A stretch of 64,000 bases of DNA from Streptomyces griseocarneus (GTDB lineage Bacteria; Actinomycetota; Actinomycetes; Streptomycetales; Streptomycetaceae). Numbering within the stretch: position 1 is the stretch's first letter; every line of letters starts with the position of its first letter. Under the pieces are notes generated by a model that was not told where the DNA came from, did no database searches, and saw nothing but the letters and a program-made list of their open reading frames with translations. Shown here piece by piece: positions 7,996-17,243 of the stretch. The stretch lies in contig PENC01000006.1 in NCBI GenBank assembly GCA_003674045.1, positions 1 to 64,000 of the forward strand, given 5' to 3'. The translations under genes and the position numbers were made by a program.

Positions 7996-10208
7996 TTGGC
8001 GGACTCGTCCTTAGCGTCGTCGCCGTCCTCGCCCTCGATGACCGGGATCAGGGAGAGCTTGCCGCGCTGGTCGATCTCGGCGATCTCGACCTGGACCTTG
8101 GTGCCGACACCGAGCACGTCCTCGACGTTCTCCACGCGCTTGCCACCGGCGAGCTTGCGGATCTGCGAGATGTGCAGCAGACCGTCCTTGCCCGGCATCA
8201 GGGAGACGAACGCACCGAAGGTGGTGGTCTTGACGACCGTGCCCAGGTAGCGCTCGCCGACCTCCGGCATGGTCGGGTTGGCGATGCCGTTGATCGTGGC
8301 GCGGGCGGCCTCGGCGGAGGGGCCGTCGGCGGCACCGATGTAGATGGTGCCGTCGTCCTCGATCGTGATCTCGGCGCCGGTGTCCTCCTGGATCTGGTTG
8401 ATCATCTTGCCCTTGGGGCCGATGACCTCACCGATCTTGTCCACCGGGATCTTGACGGTGATGATCCGCGGGGCGTGCGGGGACATCTCGTCCGGGCGGT
8501 CGATGGCCTCCATCATCACGTCGAGGATGTGCAGGCGGGCGTCGCGGGCCTGCTTGAGGGCCGCGGCCAGGACGGAGGCCGGGATGCCGTCCAGCTTGGT
8601 GTCGAGCTGGAGGGCGGTCACGAACTCCTTGGTGCCGGCGACCTTGAAGTCCATGTCGCCGAAGGCGTCCTCCGCACCGAGGATGTCGGTGAGGGCGACG
8701 TAGTGCGTCTTGCCGTCGATCTCCTGGGAGATCAGGCCCATGGCGATACCGGCGACCGGGGCCTTCAGCGGCACACCGGCGTTCAGCAGCGACATGGTGG
8801 AGGCGCAGACCGAGCCCATGGAGGTCGAGCCGTTGGAGCCGAGCGCCTCGGAGACCTGGCGGATGGCGTACGGGAACTCCTCGCGCGTCGGCAGCACGGG
8901 CACGATGGCCCGCTCGGCCAGGGCGCCGTGGCCGATCTCGCGACGCTTCGGGGAGCCGACGCGGCCGGTCTCACCGACGGAGTACGGCGGGAAGTTGTAG
9001 TTGTGCATGTAGCGCTTGCGGGTCACCGGGGAGAGGGTGTCCAGCTGCTGCTCCATGCGGAGCATGTTGAGGGTGGTGACGCCCAGGATCTGGGTCTCGC
9101 CACGCTCGAACAGCGCCGAGCCGTGCACGCGCGGGATGGCCTCGACCTCGGCGGCGAGCGTACGGATGTCCGTCACGCCACGGCCGTCGATGCGCTTGCG
9201 CTCCTTGATGACGCGCTCGCGGACCAGGGACTTCGTCAGCGAGCGGTACGCGGCGGAGATCTCCTTCTCGCGGCCCTCGAACTGCGGGAGCAGCTTCTCG
9301 GCGGCGATCTCCTTGACGCGGTCGATCTCGGTCTCGCGCTCCTGCTTGCCGGCGATGGTGAGCGCCTGCGCGAGCTCGTCGCGGACGGCCTTGGTCAGGG
9401 CGGCCAGGACGTCGTCCTGGTACTCCAGGTAGACCGGGAACTCGCCCTCGGGCTTCGCGGCCTTGGCGGCGAGCTCGGCCTGGGCGCGGCACAGCACCTT
9501 GATGAAGGGCTTCGCGGCCTCGAGACCGGCGGCGACGACCTCCTCGGTGGGGGCGTCGGCGCCGTCCTTGACCAGCTGGATGGTCTTCTCGGTGGCCTCG
9601 GCCTCGACCATCATGATCGCGACGTCGCCGTCCTCCAGGACGCGGCCGGCCACGACCATGTCGAAGACGGCGTCCTCGAGCTCGGTGTGGGTCGGGAACG
9701 CGACCCACTGGCCCTTGATCAGGGCGACGCGGGTGGCGCCGATCGGACCGGAGAAGGGCAGGCCCGCGAGCTGCGTGGAGCAGGAAGCGGCGTTGATGGC
9801 GACCACGTCGTAGAGGTGGTCGGGGTTGAGCGCCATGACCGTCTCGACGATCTGGATCTCGTTGCGCAGGCCCTTCTTGAAGGAGGGGCGCAGCGGGCGG
9901 TCGATCAGGCGGCAGGTGAGGATGGCGTCCTCGGAGGGCCGGCCCTCGCGGCGGAAGAAGGAGCCGGGGATCTTGCCGGCCGCGTACATCCGCTCCTCGA
10001 CGTCCACCGTGAGGGGGAAGAAGTCGAGCTGGTCCTTGGGCTTCTTGGAAGCGGTGGTCGCCGACATCACCATGGTGTCGTCGTCCAGGTACGCCACGGC
10101 GGAGCCGGCGGCCTGCTTGGCCAGGCGGCCCGTCTCGAAGCGGATGGTGCGGGTGCCGAAGGTGCCGTTGTCGATGACGGCCTCGGCGTAGTGGGTCTCG
10201 TTCTCCAC
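7992..10208 (-). CDS. pnp: Polynucleotide phosphorylase
   Basis: PNPase is a phosphorolytic 3'-5' exoribonuclease and polymerase. The Streptomyces enzyme is also known as guanosine pentaphosphate synthetase I. The 738-residue protein shows two RNase PH-like halves separated by a helical domain, then a KH domain (IPVDKIGEVIGPKGK region) and an S1 domain (GTVVKTTTFGAFV region). The frame extends to 10301, but the GTG at 10208 with an AGGAG site eight bases upstream gives the known Streptomyces N-terminus (MENETHYAE-like). It follows rpsO, the standard rpsO-pnp arrangement. Confidence 0.97.
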   Translation of the reverse strand: MENETHYAEAVIDNGTFGTRTIRFETGRLAKQAAGSAVAYLDDDTMVMSATTASKKPKDQLDFFPLTVDVEERMYAAGKIPGSFFRREGRPSEDAILTCRLIDRPLRPSFKKGLRNEIQIVETVMALNPDHLYDVVAINAASCSTQLAGLPFSGPIGATRVALIKGQWVAFPTHTELEDAVFDMVVAGRVLEDGDVAIMMVEAEATEKTIQLVKDGADAPTEEVVAAGLEAAKPFIKVLCRAQAELAAKAAKPEGEFPVYLEYQDDVLAALTKAVRDELAQALTIAGKQERETEIDRVKEIAAEKLLPQFEGREKEISAAYRSLTKSLVRERVIKERKRIDGRGVTDIRTLAAEVEAIPRVHGSALFERGETQILGVTTLNMLRMEQQLDTLSPVTRKRYMHNYNFPPYSVGETGRVGSPKRREIGHGALAERAIVPVLPTREEFPYAIRQVSEALGSNGSTSMGSVCASTMSLLNAGVPLKAPVAGIAMGLISQEIDGKTHYVALTDILGAEDAFGDMDFKVAGTKEFVTALQLDTKLDGIPASVLAAALKQARDARLHILDVMMEAIDRPDEMSPHAPRIITVKIPVDKIGEVIGPKGKMINQIQEDTGAEITIEDDGTIYIGAADGPSAEAARATINGIANPTMPEVGERYLGTVVKTTTFGAFVSLMPGKDGLLHISQIRKLAGGKRVENVEDVLGVGTKVQVEIAEIDQRGKLSLIPVIEGEDGDDAKDESAK

Positions 10209-10229
10209 CAGGGATATCTCCTCGTCCGC

Positions 10230-10255
10230 GTCCCCAGCCCGTATGGCTCGGGGAC
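10230..10255 (-). promoter_or_regulatory. stem-loop in the pnp leader
   Basis: Arms GTCCCC-AGCC and GGCT-GGGGAC pair in the rpsO-pnp intergenic region. In other bacteria, including Streptomyces, hairpins in this position are RNase III processing sites for pnp autoregulation. That role here is inferred from position. Confidence 0.45.
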
Positions 10256-10433
10256 GGTGGGTGGAGGTGCGCGTCGGCTGGCCGGTCTTCGATCGAAGCA
10301 CCCGGATGTCCCTGATCCGGGGGCCACTACCGAGGACCGGCGGCGAGCGGGGCGCGCCTCCTCATGCTGTTGTGTTGTTACTTCGTCGTGGACACCAGAT
10401 TACAAAGGTTCGGCGTCCCACGAGATACGCAAA

Positions 10434-10464
10434 GGGAGCGGCCCCCGGTGTGGGAACCGCTCCC
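10434..10464 (-). terminator. rpsO (partial) terminator
   Basis: Arms GGGAGCGG and CCGCTCCC are followed on the minus strand by TTTGCG, immediately after the rpsO stop. Read-through into pnp is expected, because the two genes are normally cotranscribed. Confidence 0.7.
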
Positions 10465-10476
10465 CTTCACGACGTC

Positions 10477-10764
10477 TTACTTGGCGCCCGCGGCACCGCG
10501 GCGGATGCCGAGGCGCTCGACCAGGGCGCGGAAGCGCGTGATGTCCTTCTTGGCCAGGTACTGCAGCAGGCGGCGACGCTGGCCGACGAGCAGCAGCAGA
10601 CCACGACGGGAGTGGTGGTCGTGCTTGTGCTGCTTGAGGTGCTCGGTCAGGTCCGCGATGCGGCGGGTGAGCATCGCAACCTGGACCTCGGGGGAGCCGG
10701 TGTCGCCCTCCTTGGTGGCGAACTCGGCCATGATCTGCTTCTTCGTAGCGGCGTCGAGCGACAC
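10477..10764 (-). CDS. rpsO: 30S ribosomal protein S15
   Basis: The 95-residue S15 binds 16S rRNA in the 30S platform. The signature LTEHLKxHKxDHHSRRGLLxLVxxRRRLLxYL is present in full. The GTG start at 10764 has GAAGGAG five bases upstream. A far longer frame runs through this region but is a shadow of eccC on the other strand. S15 lies upstream of pnp as usual. Confidence 0.98.
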   Translation of the reverse strand: MSLDAATKKQIMAEFATKEGDTGSPEVQVAMLTRRIADLTEHLKQHKHDHHSRRGLLLLVGQRRRLLQYLAKKDITRFRALVERLGIRRGAAGAK

Positions 10765-10925
10765 GCGTACTCCTTCGAAATACTCGTTTTGGCCACCGAG
10801 TGCCCCTGGTCTTGATCTCAGGGGAGCTTCCGTTACTCGGGAGGCGGGGTCCGCTGGGCGCTGTCCCCAGAAGCCGTGACGGCGTTTCCGGAGGCGCGTA
10901 CACAAACGGCCGCTGCCCACAGTAC

Positions 10926-10957
10926 CAGCCCGGGGCCGGGGCCCCGGCCCCGGGCTG
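10926..10957 (-). terminator. 32-base perfect palindrome after eccD
   Basis: CAGCCCGGGGCCGGGG followed directly by its reverse complement, with no loop spacer, starts 20 bases past the eccD stop and lies upstream of the rpsO promoter region. It is a probable terminator for eccD. Confidence 0.6.
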
Positions 10958-10976
10958 CCGTCCCGCGGTCCGGGTG

Positions 10977-12464
10977 CTAGCCGGCCGTCAGGCCACGAGC
11001 TGTCGCGTACATGCCGAGCACTGCAAGGCACAGCGGCACGAGAGCCAGCAGCAGAGCGCTCTCCGCGATGTCCGACGCACGCCCCCAAAAGGGTGAAAGA
11101 CCCTTGCGGGGGACGATCAGCGCGACCGCGGTGAGCAGGCCCCCGCCGACCGTGACGGCGGCGGCGAGCCAGACGGTACGGATGTCCTGCGAGCCGCCCG
11201 CCGCGGCGGGCGTGTTCACGGCCATCCCGAGGACGAGCAGGGCCAGGGCGGCGAGACCGGCGCCGAGGACGGTGGTGACCTGCGCGGTGTAGCGGAAGAG
11301 CCGGGCGCGCAGCAGCATCGTGAGCCCGGCGACGAGGGCGAGGAGGCGGGCCCAGGGGCGGCCGTCGTCGGAGAAGGCGAGGACGGCGGAGGCGATGGTG
11401 ACGACGGCCGCGCAGCCGCCGACGAGGCCGAGCAGCAGCTCGTGGCCGCGGCGGACGCGGGCGGCGATCCGCTCGGCGTCTATGGGGTCGGCGGTCTGGC
11501 CGGCGGAGGCGTCCGGGTCGGTGCCCGCGGCGGAGCGGGGCGCCGCGTAGCCGATGGGAAGCCTGGCCACGCGGGCGGAGAGGCCCGGCAGGAAGGCGAT
11601 GGCCCCGATGGCGACGACGGTGCAGACGGCCGCGGCCCCGGCGGGGTCCGCGTCGGAGAGGATCGTGCCGAAGGCGGCGAGGGTGCCGGTGGCGGCCGCG
11701 GTGACGGCCGCGACGAAGGGGGCGTCGCCGGTCGGCACGGCGGCGACCAGCACGGCGGAGGCGACGAGGACGGCCGCGCAGCCGAGCAGGAACTGCAGAC
11801 GGCCCGCGCCCTCCCCCGCGCCCGGGGCGACGATGCCGGAACCGGCGATCATCAGATGGGGCAGGGCGGCGAGCCCGAGGGCCACGGCGGAGCCGCGGTC
11901 GGCGTAGACCCGGGCCCGTACGCCCGCGAGGGCGGTCAGCAGGACGCCGACGGCCGCGGCGACGGCGCCGGGGACGCCGCTCATGTCGTGCCGGACCGGG
12001 TCGGCGAACCACAGGGCGAGGCCCATCAGGGCGAGCAGCAGCGAGCCGCCGAAGAGCCCGGCCATGCGCAGGAGCCCGTCGTCCCACAGGGCGCGGTCGC
12101 GGGTGACGGCGTCGGCCACGGCGTCGGTGACATCGTCGTGGACGGCGGGCGGCAGCGACTCGGCGAAGGGGCGCAGCGAGAGCAGCTCCCCGTCGAGCAC
12201 GCGGTGGGCCGCGAGCGTGCGGGCGCCGTCGAGGACGGTGCCGTCGCGGCGTACGAGGTGGTAGCCGGTGGGTGTGCCGACGGGCTGGGTCTGGCCGGTG
12301 AGGCGCAGGATCTCCGGGTAGACGTCGGCGACGGCGATGTCGTCCGGGAGGGCGACATCGATCCTGCTGTCGGGCGCGACGACCGTCACCCTGCAGAAGC
12401 CGGTCGCTGCGGACGTACTGCTCACCTGTAGGGCCCCCTGGTTCGCTGTGGTCGTGTCGCTCAC
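10977..12464 (-). CDS. eccD: T7SS integral membrane protein EccD
   Basis: EccD is the multi-spanning channel-type subunit of the ESX/type VII secretion membrane complex. The 495-residue protein has an N-terminal ubiquitin-like YukD domain (about residues 24-100). About eleven hydrophobic segments follow (from about 133 to the C-terminus), with a cytosolic loop around 308-345, matching the family architecture. The GTG start at 12464 has no obvious Shine-Dalgarno. It diverges from eccC with a 178-base shared promoter region. Confidence 0.93.
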   Translation of the reverse strand: MSDTTTANQGALQVSSTSAATGFCRVTVVAPDSRIDVALPDDIAVADVYPEILRLTGQTQPVGTPTGYHLVRRDGTVLDGARTLAAHRVLDGELLSLRPFAESLPPAVHDDVTDAVADAVTRDRALWDDGLLRMAGLFGGSLLLALMGLALWFADPVRHDMSGVPGAVAAAVGVLLTALAGVRARVYADRGSAVALGLAALPHLMIAGSGIVAPGAGEGAGRLQFLLGCAAVLVASAVLVAAVPTGDAPFVAAVTAAATGTLAAFGTILSDADPAGAAAVCTVVAIGAIAFLPGLSARVARLPIGYAAPRSAAGTDPDASAGQTADPIDAERIAARVRRGHELLLGLVGGCAAVVTIASAVLAFSDDGRPWARLLALVAGLTMLLRARLFRYTAQVTTVLGAGLAALALLVLGMAVNTPAAAGGSQDIRTVWLAAAVTVGGGLLTAVALIVPRKGLSPFWGRASDIAESALLLALVPLCLAVLGMYATARGLTAG

Positions 12465-12642
12465 GCGGGCACGGGTCCCGGCGGAGCCGCCGTCCTCGTT
12501 CGCTCACGCATGCGCGCGGCGGCCACCCTATCGGGAGGCCGGATCGGTACGTCGATAGGATCACCGTTCCGCGGGGGGAGGCCGGTGCCGCCAGGGGTGC
12601 CGCGCGGGAGGTCCTCACCGTGAGAAGGGGTTGAGGCATCCG
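12465..12642. promoter_or_regulatory. eccD/eccC divergent promoter region
   Basis: The 178-base gap separates the two divergent starts and must hold promoters for both core secretion genes. I see no convincing operator palindrome in it. A GAGG lies about nine bases before the eccC GTG. Confidence 0.4.
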
Positions 12643-15600
12643 GTGAGCCAGATCGTCGTCCATCGCCCGCCCCGGAGCCTGCCGCCGGAGGTGCCCGGCG
12701 AGGAGATCCGGCTGGAGGCGCCGCCCGAGCTGCCGCGCGGCCGTCAGGACAGTGTGCTGATGCAGCTGCTGCCGACGGTGGGCATGGCCTCGTCGATGGT
12801 CTATTTCTTCATGCCGGGGGCCGCCCCGATGATGAAGATCATGGGCGTCATGATGATGTGCTCGACGCTGGGCATGACCATCGCGATGGTGGTGCGGCAC
12901 CGTCAGGGCTCCCAGGGGCAGACCGCGGACATGCGCCGCGACTACCTCAAGTACCTCGCGCAGACCCGGCGGACCGTGCGCAGGACGGCGCGGTCGCAGC
13001 GTGACGCGCAGTTCTATCTGCACCCCTCCCCCGACCAGCTGTGGTCGGTCGTCGCGGAGGGCACCCGGCTGTGGGAGCGGCGGGCGACCGACGACGACTT
13101 CGCGCAGGTGCGGATCGGACTGGGCGCGCAGCAGCTGGCGACGCCGCTGGTGGCCCCGGAGACCGCGCCGATAGACGAGCTGGAGCCGCTGACGACGGGC
13201 GCGATGCAGCGCTTCCTGGAGACGCACGGTTCGCTCGACGGCATGCCGATGGCGCTGTCGCTGCGCGCCTTCTACCACGTGACGCTGTCGGGCGACCCGG
13301 AGACGGTGCACGGCACGGCCCGCGCGCTGGTGGCGCAGCTGGTGACGCTGCACTCGCCGGACGACTTGGTGGTCGCGGTGTGCGCGGAGCGCGGCGCCGC
13401 GTCGTACTGGGAGTGGGCGAAGTGGCTGCCGCACGTGCAGGTGCCCGGCGCGGTCGACGGCGCGGGCACACGGCGACTGATCGGCTCCGAGCCCGGTGAG
13501 CTGGAGGAGCTGCTGCGGCCTCGGCTGGAGGGGCGGGCGCGCTTCAGCCGGGACGGGCAGCCGGTGCTGGACCAGCCGCACGTGGTGCTGATCCTGGACG
13601 GCGGTTCGGTGCCCGCGGAGTCGGCGTTCGCGGCGGCGGAGGGCCTTCAGGGGGTGACCATCGTCGAGGTGGTGCCGGGGGATCTCGGTGAGCCGCGCGG
13701 CGGTCTGTCGGTCGTGGTGGAGCCGGGGAGGCTGCGGCTGCTGTCGCAGGTCGCGGAGTACGACGGGGTGCCGGACACGCTGCCCATGGAGGCGGCGGAG
13801 GCGCTCGCGCGGCAGCTCGCGCCGCTGCGCATGGGCGGGGGCGACGGCGACGAGCCGCTGCTCGCCAATCTGGACTTCACGGATCTGCTGGCGCTGGGCG
13901 ACGCGGGCTCGGTGGACGTGGCGCGGACGTGGCGGCCGCGGTCGTCGGCGGAGCGGCTGCGGGTGCCGATCGGCGTCGGCGAGGACGGCTCCCCCGTGAT
14001 GCTCGACCTCAAGGAGGCCGCGCAGGACGGCATGGGCCCGCACGGCCTGTGCGTCGGCGCGACCGGTTCCGGAAAGTCGGAGCTGCTGCGCACACTGGTG
14101 CTGGGGCTCGCGGTGACGCACTCCTCGGAGACACTGAACTTCGTCCTCGCGGACTTCAAGGGCGGTGCGACCTTCACGGGCATGTCGGCGATGCCGCACG
14201 TCGCCGCCGTGATCACGAACCTGGCGGACGACCTGACGCTGGTCGACCGCATGCGCGACTCGATCACCGGTGAGCTCCAGCGGCGGCAGGAGCTGCTGCG
14301 CTCGGCGGGCAACTACGCCAACATCCACGACTACGAGAAGGCACGAGCGGCCGGTGCGCCGCTGGAACCGCTGCCTTCACTCGTTCTGGTGATCGACGAG
14401 TTCAGCGAGCTGTTGACGGCGAAGCCGGACTTCATCGACATGTTCATCCAGATCGGCCGTATCGGCCGTTCGCTGGGCGTGCACCTGCTGCTGGCCTCGC
14501 AGCGCCTGGAGGAGGGCAGGCTGCGCGGTCTGGAGACCTATCTGTCGTACCGCATCGGCCTGCGGACCTTCTCCGCCGCCGAGTCGAGGACGGCGCTGGG
14601 CGTGCCGGACGCCTACCACCTGCCGTCGGTGCCGGGCTCCGGCTATCTGAAGTTCGGTACGGACGAGATGACGCGCTTCAAGGCGGCGTACGTCTCCGGC
14701 GCGTACCGCACGGCGCCGGTCGCCGGGCTCGACGGTAACGACCTGCCGATCGAGCGCCGCCCGGTGCTGTTCACGGCCGACCCCGTGCCGGTCACGTACA
14801 CCCTGCCGCCCCCGTCGACCGGCCCGGCCGCTCCGGCGGGCGACGACCCGCAGGTGGAGACGGTCCTGGACGTGATCGTGCGGCGGCTGGAGGGCCAGGG
14901 CCCGCCGGCGCACCAGGTGTGGCTGCCGCCGCTGGACCGGTCCTCGTCCCTGGACGAGCTGCTGCCGCCGCTGTCGCCGGTGGAGGGCCGCGGCCTGACG
15001 GCCCCGGGCCACGGCCGTCTGGGACGGCTCGTCGTGCCGATCGGCCTCGTCGACAAGCCGTTCGAGCAGCGGCGTGACGTCCTGCAGCGCGACTTCTCGG
15101 GCGCGGCGGGCAACATGCTGATCGTGGGCGGTCCGCAGTCCGGCAAGTCGACGCTCCTGCGGACGCTCATCACGTCCTTCGCGCTCACGCACACCCCCGC
15201 CGAGGTGCAGATCTACGGGCTGGACTTCGGTGGTGGCGGCATGAGCGCCGTCGAGGGCCTGCCCCACGTGGGCGGGGTGGCGTCCCGCCTCGACCCGGAA
15301 CGCGTGCGCCGCACGGTCGCCGAGGTGTCGGGCATCCTGGCCCGGCGCGAGGAGTACTTCCGCGCCCAGGGCATCGACTCCATCGCCACGTACCGGCGGC
15401 AGCGGGCCGCGGGCGCCTTCGCCGACCAGCAGTGGGGCGACGTGTTCCTCGTCGTCGACGGCTGGGGCAGCTTCCGGCAGGAGTACGACATGCTGGAGGG
15501 CGTCGTCACGGACATCGCGGGCCGCGGCCTCGGCTACGGCGTCCACGTGGTCGTGACGGCCTCGCGCAACATGGAGGTCCGCGCGTCGCTCAAGGACCAG

Positions 15601-16593
15601 CTCCTCAACCGGCTGGAGCTGCGGCTCGGCGACCCCATGGACTCGGAGTTCGACCGCAAGGTCGCCGCGAACGTCCCGGCCGGTGTGCCGGGCCGCGGCC
15701 AGCTGCCCGAGAAGCTCCACTTCATGGCCGGGCAGCCGCGCATCGACGGCGGTGACGACCCGGAGACGATGACGGACGCGACCACGGAGCTGATCCGCGC
15801 GGTCGACGCGGCCTGGACGGGCCCCCGCGCCCCCCGCGTCCGGCTCCTCCCCCGCAGGCTGCGCGCCGACGAGCTCCCCAAGGGCTTCGAACACCCCGAG
15901 CAGGGCATCGCCATCGGCATCGACGAGACCAACCTGGAACCGGTCTTCGTCGACTTCGAGACCGACCCCTTCTTCCTCGTCCTCGGCGAGAGCGAGTCCG
16001 GCAAGACGGCGCTGCTGCGCCTGCTCGCGAAGCAGATCACCGAGCGCTACGGCCCGGAGGAAGCGAAGATCGTCGTTGGCGACTACCGGCGCTCGCTGCT
16101 CGACGTCATCCCCGACACCCACCTGCTCGAGTACGCGCCGATCGCCTCGGCCCTGACCGTCCACGCGAACGCCCTCAACGGCCTCATGGACCGGCGAGCC
16201 CCCCAGCCCGACATCACCCCGCAGCAGCTGCGGGACCGCAGCTGGTGGAACGGCCCGCAGTTCTTCTTCATCATCGACGACTACGAACTCGTCTCGACCA
16301 GCAGCGGCAACCCCCTGTCGGTCCTGACGGAGAACCTCCCCTTCGCCCGCGACGTGGGCATCCGCTTCATCATCGCCCGCAGCTCGGCGGGCGCCTCACG
16401 CTCGATGTACGAGTCCTTCATGCAGCGCATCAAGGAACTCGGCGCGCAGGGCGTCATCCTCTCCGGCGACCCCGGCGAAGGCGACCTCCTCGGCGGCGTC
16501 CGCCCCCGCCCGATGCCGGCGGGCCGCGGCTTCTTCGTCTCGCGGAAGCGGGGGGCTTCGCTGGTGCAGACGGGGTGGGTGCCGGAGGAGTAG
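12643..16593 (+). CDS. eccC: T7SS ATPase EccCa-EccCb fusion
   Basis: EccC is the FtsK/SpoIIIE-type motor that recognises Esx substrates. The 1316-residue protein has two N-terminal membrane segments (about 41-60 and 64-84) and three ATPase domains in a single chain. The Walker A motifs are GATGSGKS (472-479), GGPQSGKST (829-837) and GESESGKT (1115-1122). Walker B of domain 1 ends in DE (VIDEFSE), whereas domains 2 and 3 read VVDGW and IIDDY, lacking the usual catalytic glutamate. The start chosen is GTG 12643, not the upstream TTG at 12631. A strong palindromic terminator follows. Confidence 0.96.
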   Translation: MSQIVVHRPPRSLPPEVPGEEIRLEAPPELPRGRQDSVLMQLLPTVGMASSMVYFFMPGAAPMMKIMGVMMMCSTLGMTIAMVVRHRQGSQGQTADMRRDYLKYLAQTRRTVRRTARSQRDAQFYLHPSPDQLWSVVAEGTRLWERRATDDDFAQVRIGLGAQQLATPLVAPETAPIDELEPLTTGAMQRFLETHGSLDGMPMALSLRAFYHVTLSGDPETVHGTARALVAQLVTLHSPDDLVVAVCAERGAASYWEWAKWLPHVQVPGAVDGAGTRRLIGSEPGELEELLRPRLEGRARFSRDGQPVLDQPHVVLILDGGSVPAESAFAAAEGLQGVTIVEVVPGDLGEPRGGLSVVVEPGRLRLLSQVAEYDGVPDTLPMEAAEALARQLAPLRMGGGDGDEPLLANLDFTDLLALGDAGSVDVARTWRPRSSAERLRVPIGVGEDGSPVMLDLKEAAQDGMGPHGLCVGATGSGKSELLRTLVLGLAVTHSSETLNFVLADFKGGATFTGMSAMPHVAAVITNLADDLTLVDRMRDSITGELQRRQELLRSAGNYANIHDYEKARAAGAPLEPLPSLVLVIDEFSELLTAKPDFIDMFIQIGRIGRSLGVHLLLASQRLEEGRLRGLETYLSYRIGLRTFSAAESRTALGVPDAYHLPSVPGSGYLKFGTDEMTRFKAAYVSGAYRTAPVAGLDGNDLPIERRPVLFTADPVPVTYTLPPPSTGPAAPAGDDPQVETVLDVIVRRLEGQGPPAHQVWLPPLDRSSSLDELLPPLSPVEGRGLTAPGHGRLGRLVVPIGLVDKPFEQRRDVLQRDFSGAAGNMLIVGGPQSGKSTLLRTLITSFALTHTPAEVQIYGLDFGGGGMSAVEGLPHVGGVASRLDPERVRRTVAEVSGILARREEYFRAQGIDSIATYRRQRAAGAFADQQWGDVFLVVDGWGSFRQEYDMLEGVVTDIAGRGLGYGVHVVVTASRNMEVRASLKDQLLNRLELRLGDPMDSEFDRKVAANVPAGVPGRGQLPEKLHFMAGQPRIDGGDDPETMTDATTELIRAVDAAWTGPRAPRVRLLPRRLRADELPKGFEHPEQGIAIGIDETNLEPVFVDFETDPFFLVLGESESGKTALLRLLAKQITERYGPEEAKIVVGDYRRSLLDVIPDTHLLEYAPIASALTVHANALNGLMDRRAPQPDITPQQLRDRSWWNGPQFFFIIDDYELVSTSSGNPLSVLTENLPFARDVGIRFIIARSSAGASRSMYESFMQRIKELGAQGVILSGDPGEGDLLGGVRPRPMPAGRGFFVSRKRGASLVQTGWVPEE

Positions 16594-16618
16594 GGCGGGC
16601 TGTTACTGGATGGATGGC

Positions 16619-16656
16619 GGGGGCATGAGTACGCGTACTCATGCCCCCGATTTTTT
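16619..16656 (+). terminator. 30-base palindromic terminator after eccC
   Basis: A perfect 30-base palindrome (left half GGGGGCATGAGTACG) is followed by GA and six T, 25 bases past the eccC stop. It is one of the few canonical intrinsic terminators in the window. Confidence 0.92.
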
Positions 16657-16756
16657 ACGTGCATAGGGTCGCCGTGACGGTAGATTCGAACGCACGAATG
16701 TCCTTGCGACGGGGGCGCATTGACGGACATCACGTTCGACGGAGCAGGGGGTAGTC

Positions 16757-17205
16757 ATGGCGTTCGAGGACGAATGGGCCACGCTGCGAGGGGACGCAGT
16801 ACGGACACAGCTCAACGGCGTCCCGGGCGGGCTGGGCAGGCCGGGCGGAGACGCCGAACTCAAGTCGTCCGCAGCACAGAAGAAAGCTGCCATCAACGCG
16901 CTGGAGCAGCACATATTGCCCGACCTGAAGAAGGCGGGCAGCTCCATGGACGACGCCGCGGGCGACGCCACCAAGGGATTCAAGGACTGGGCGACGGGCG
17001 CGGGCAAGCGGCAGCGCTGAAGGGCTGGCAGGCGTCCGTGAAGGGGCTCCTGGCTCAGCACTCCCACGAGAAGGACGGGCTGGCCGGGGCCAACCAGCTC
17101 TACCGCGGCACGGACATCCGCACGGGCAACCAATTCCCCGTGATCGTCCCGGAGGGCGGCAAGGACGGCAAGTCGCCTTTCACCTCCCAGCTGTCGAAGT
17201 ACTGA
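16757..17205 (+). pseudogene. T7SS cassette A small protein, frameshifted
   Basis: Two frames together encode one protein. Frame 1 (ATG 16757, AGGGGG ribosome site) reads MAFEDEWATLRGDAVRTQ onward and stops at 17020. The downstream -1 frame continues with ALKGWQASVKGLL to a stop at 17205. The joined protein of about 148 residues aligns with the small protein at 30351-30761: shared KKxA...LExHxLPD, WAT..G, ALxxWQ and LxxGxDIxTxxQF. The break falls near 17010-17018 inside this conserved region, as if one base were missing; no homopolymer lies there. It may be a real mutation or an assembly error. It sits 38 bases before its large partner. Function is unknown; a chaperone or co-substrate is inference. 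Confidence 0.7.
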
Positions 17206-17243
17206 GCCCCTCCCGCCCGACCGAGAGGAAACCGAGCACCAGC

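Noticed and set aside
10477..14328. 1283-codon minus-strand frame containing rpsO
   Set aside because: Only the last 95 codons are real (S15). The remainder is antisense or out of frame to eccC and eccD.
17005..17025. Programmed ribosomal frameshift in the cassette A small gene
   Set aside because: No slippery heptamer or homopolymer and no obvious downstream pseudoknot. A mutation or assembly error is simpler.
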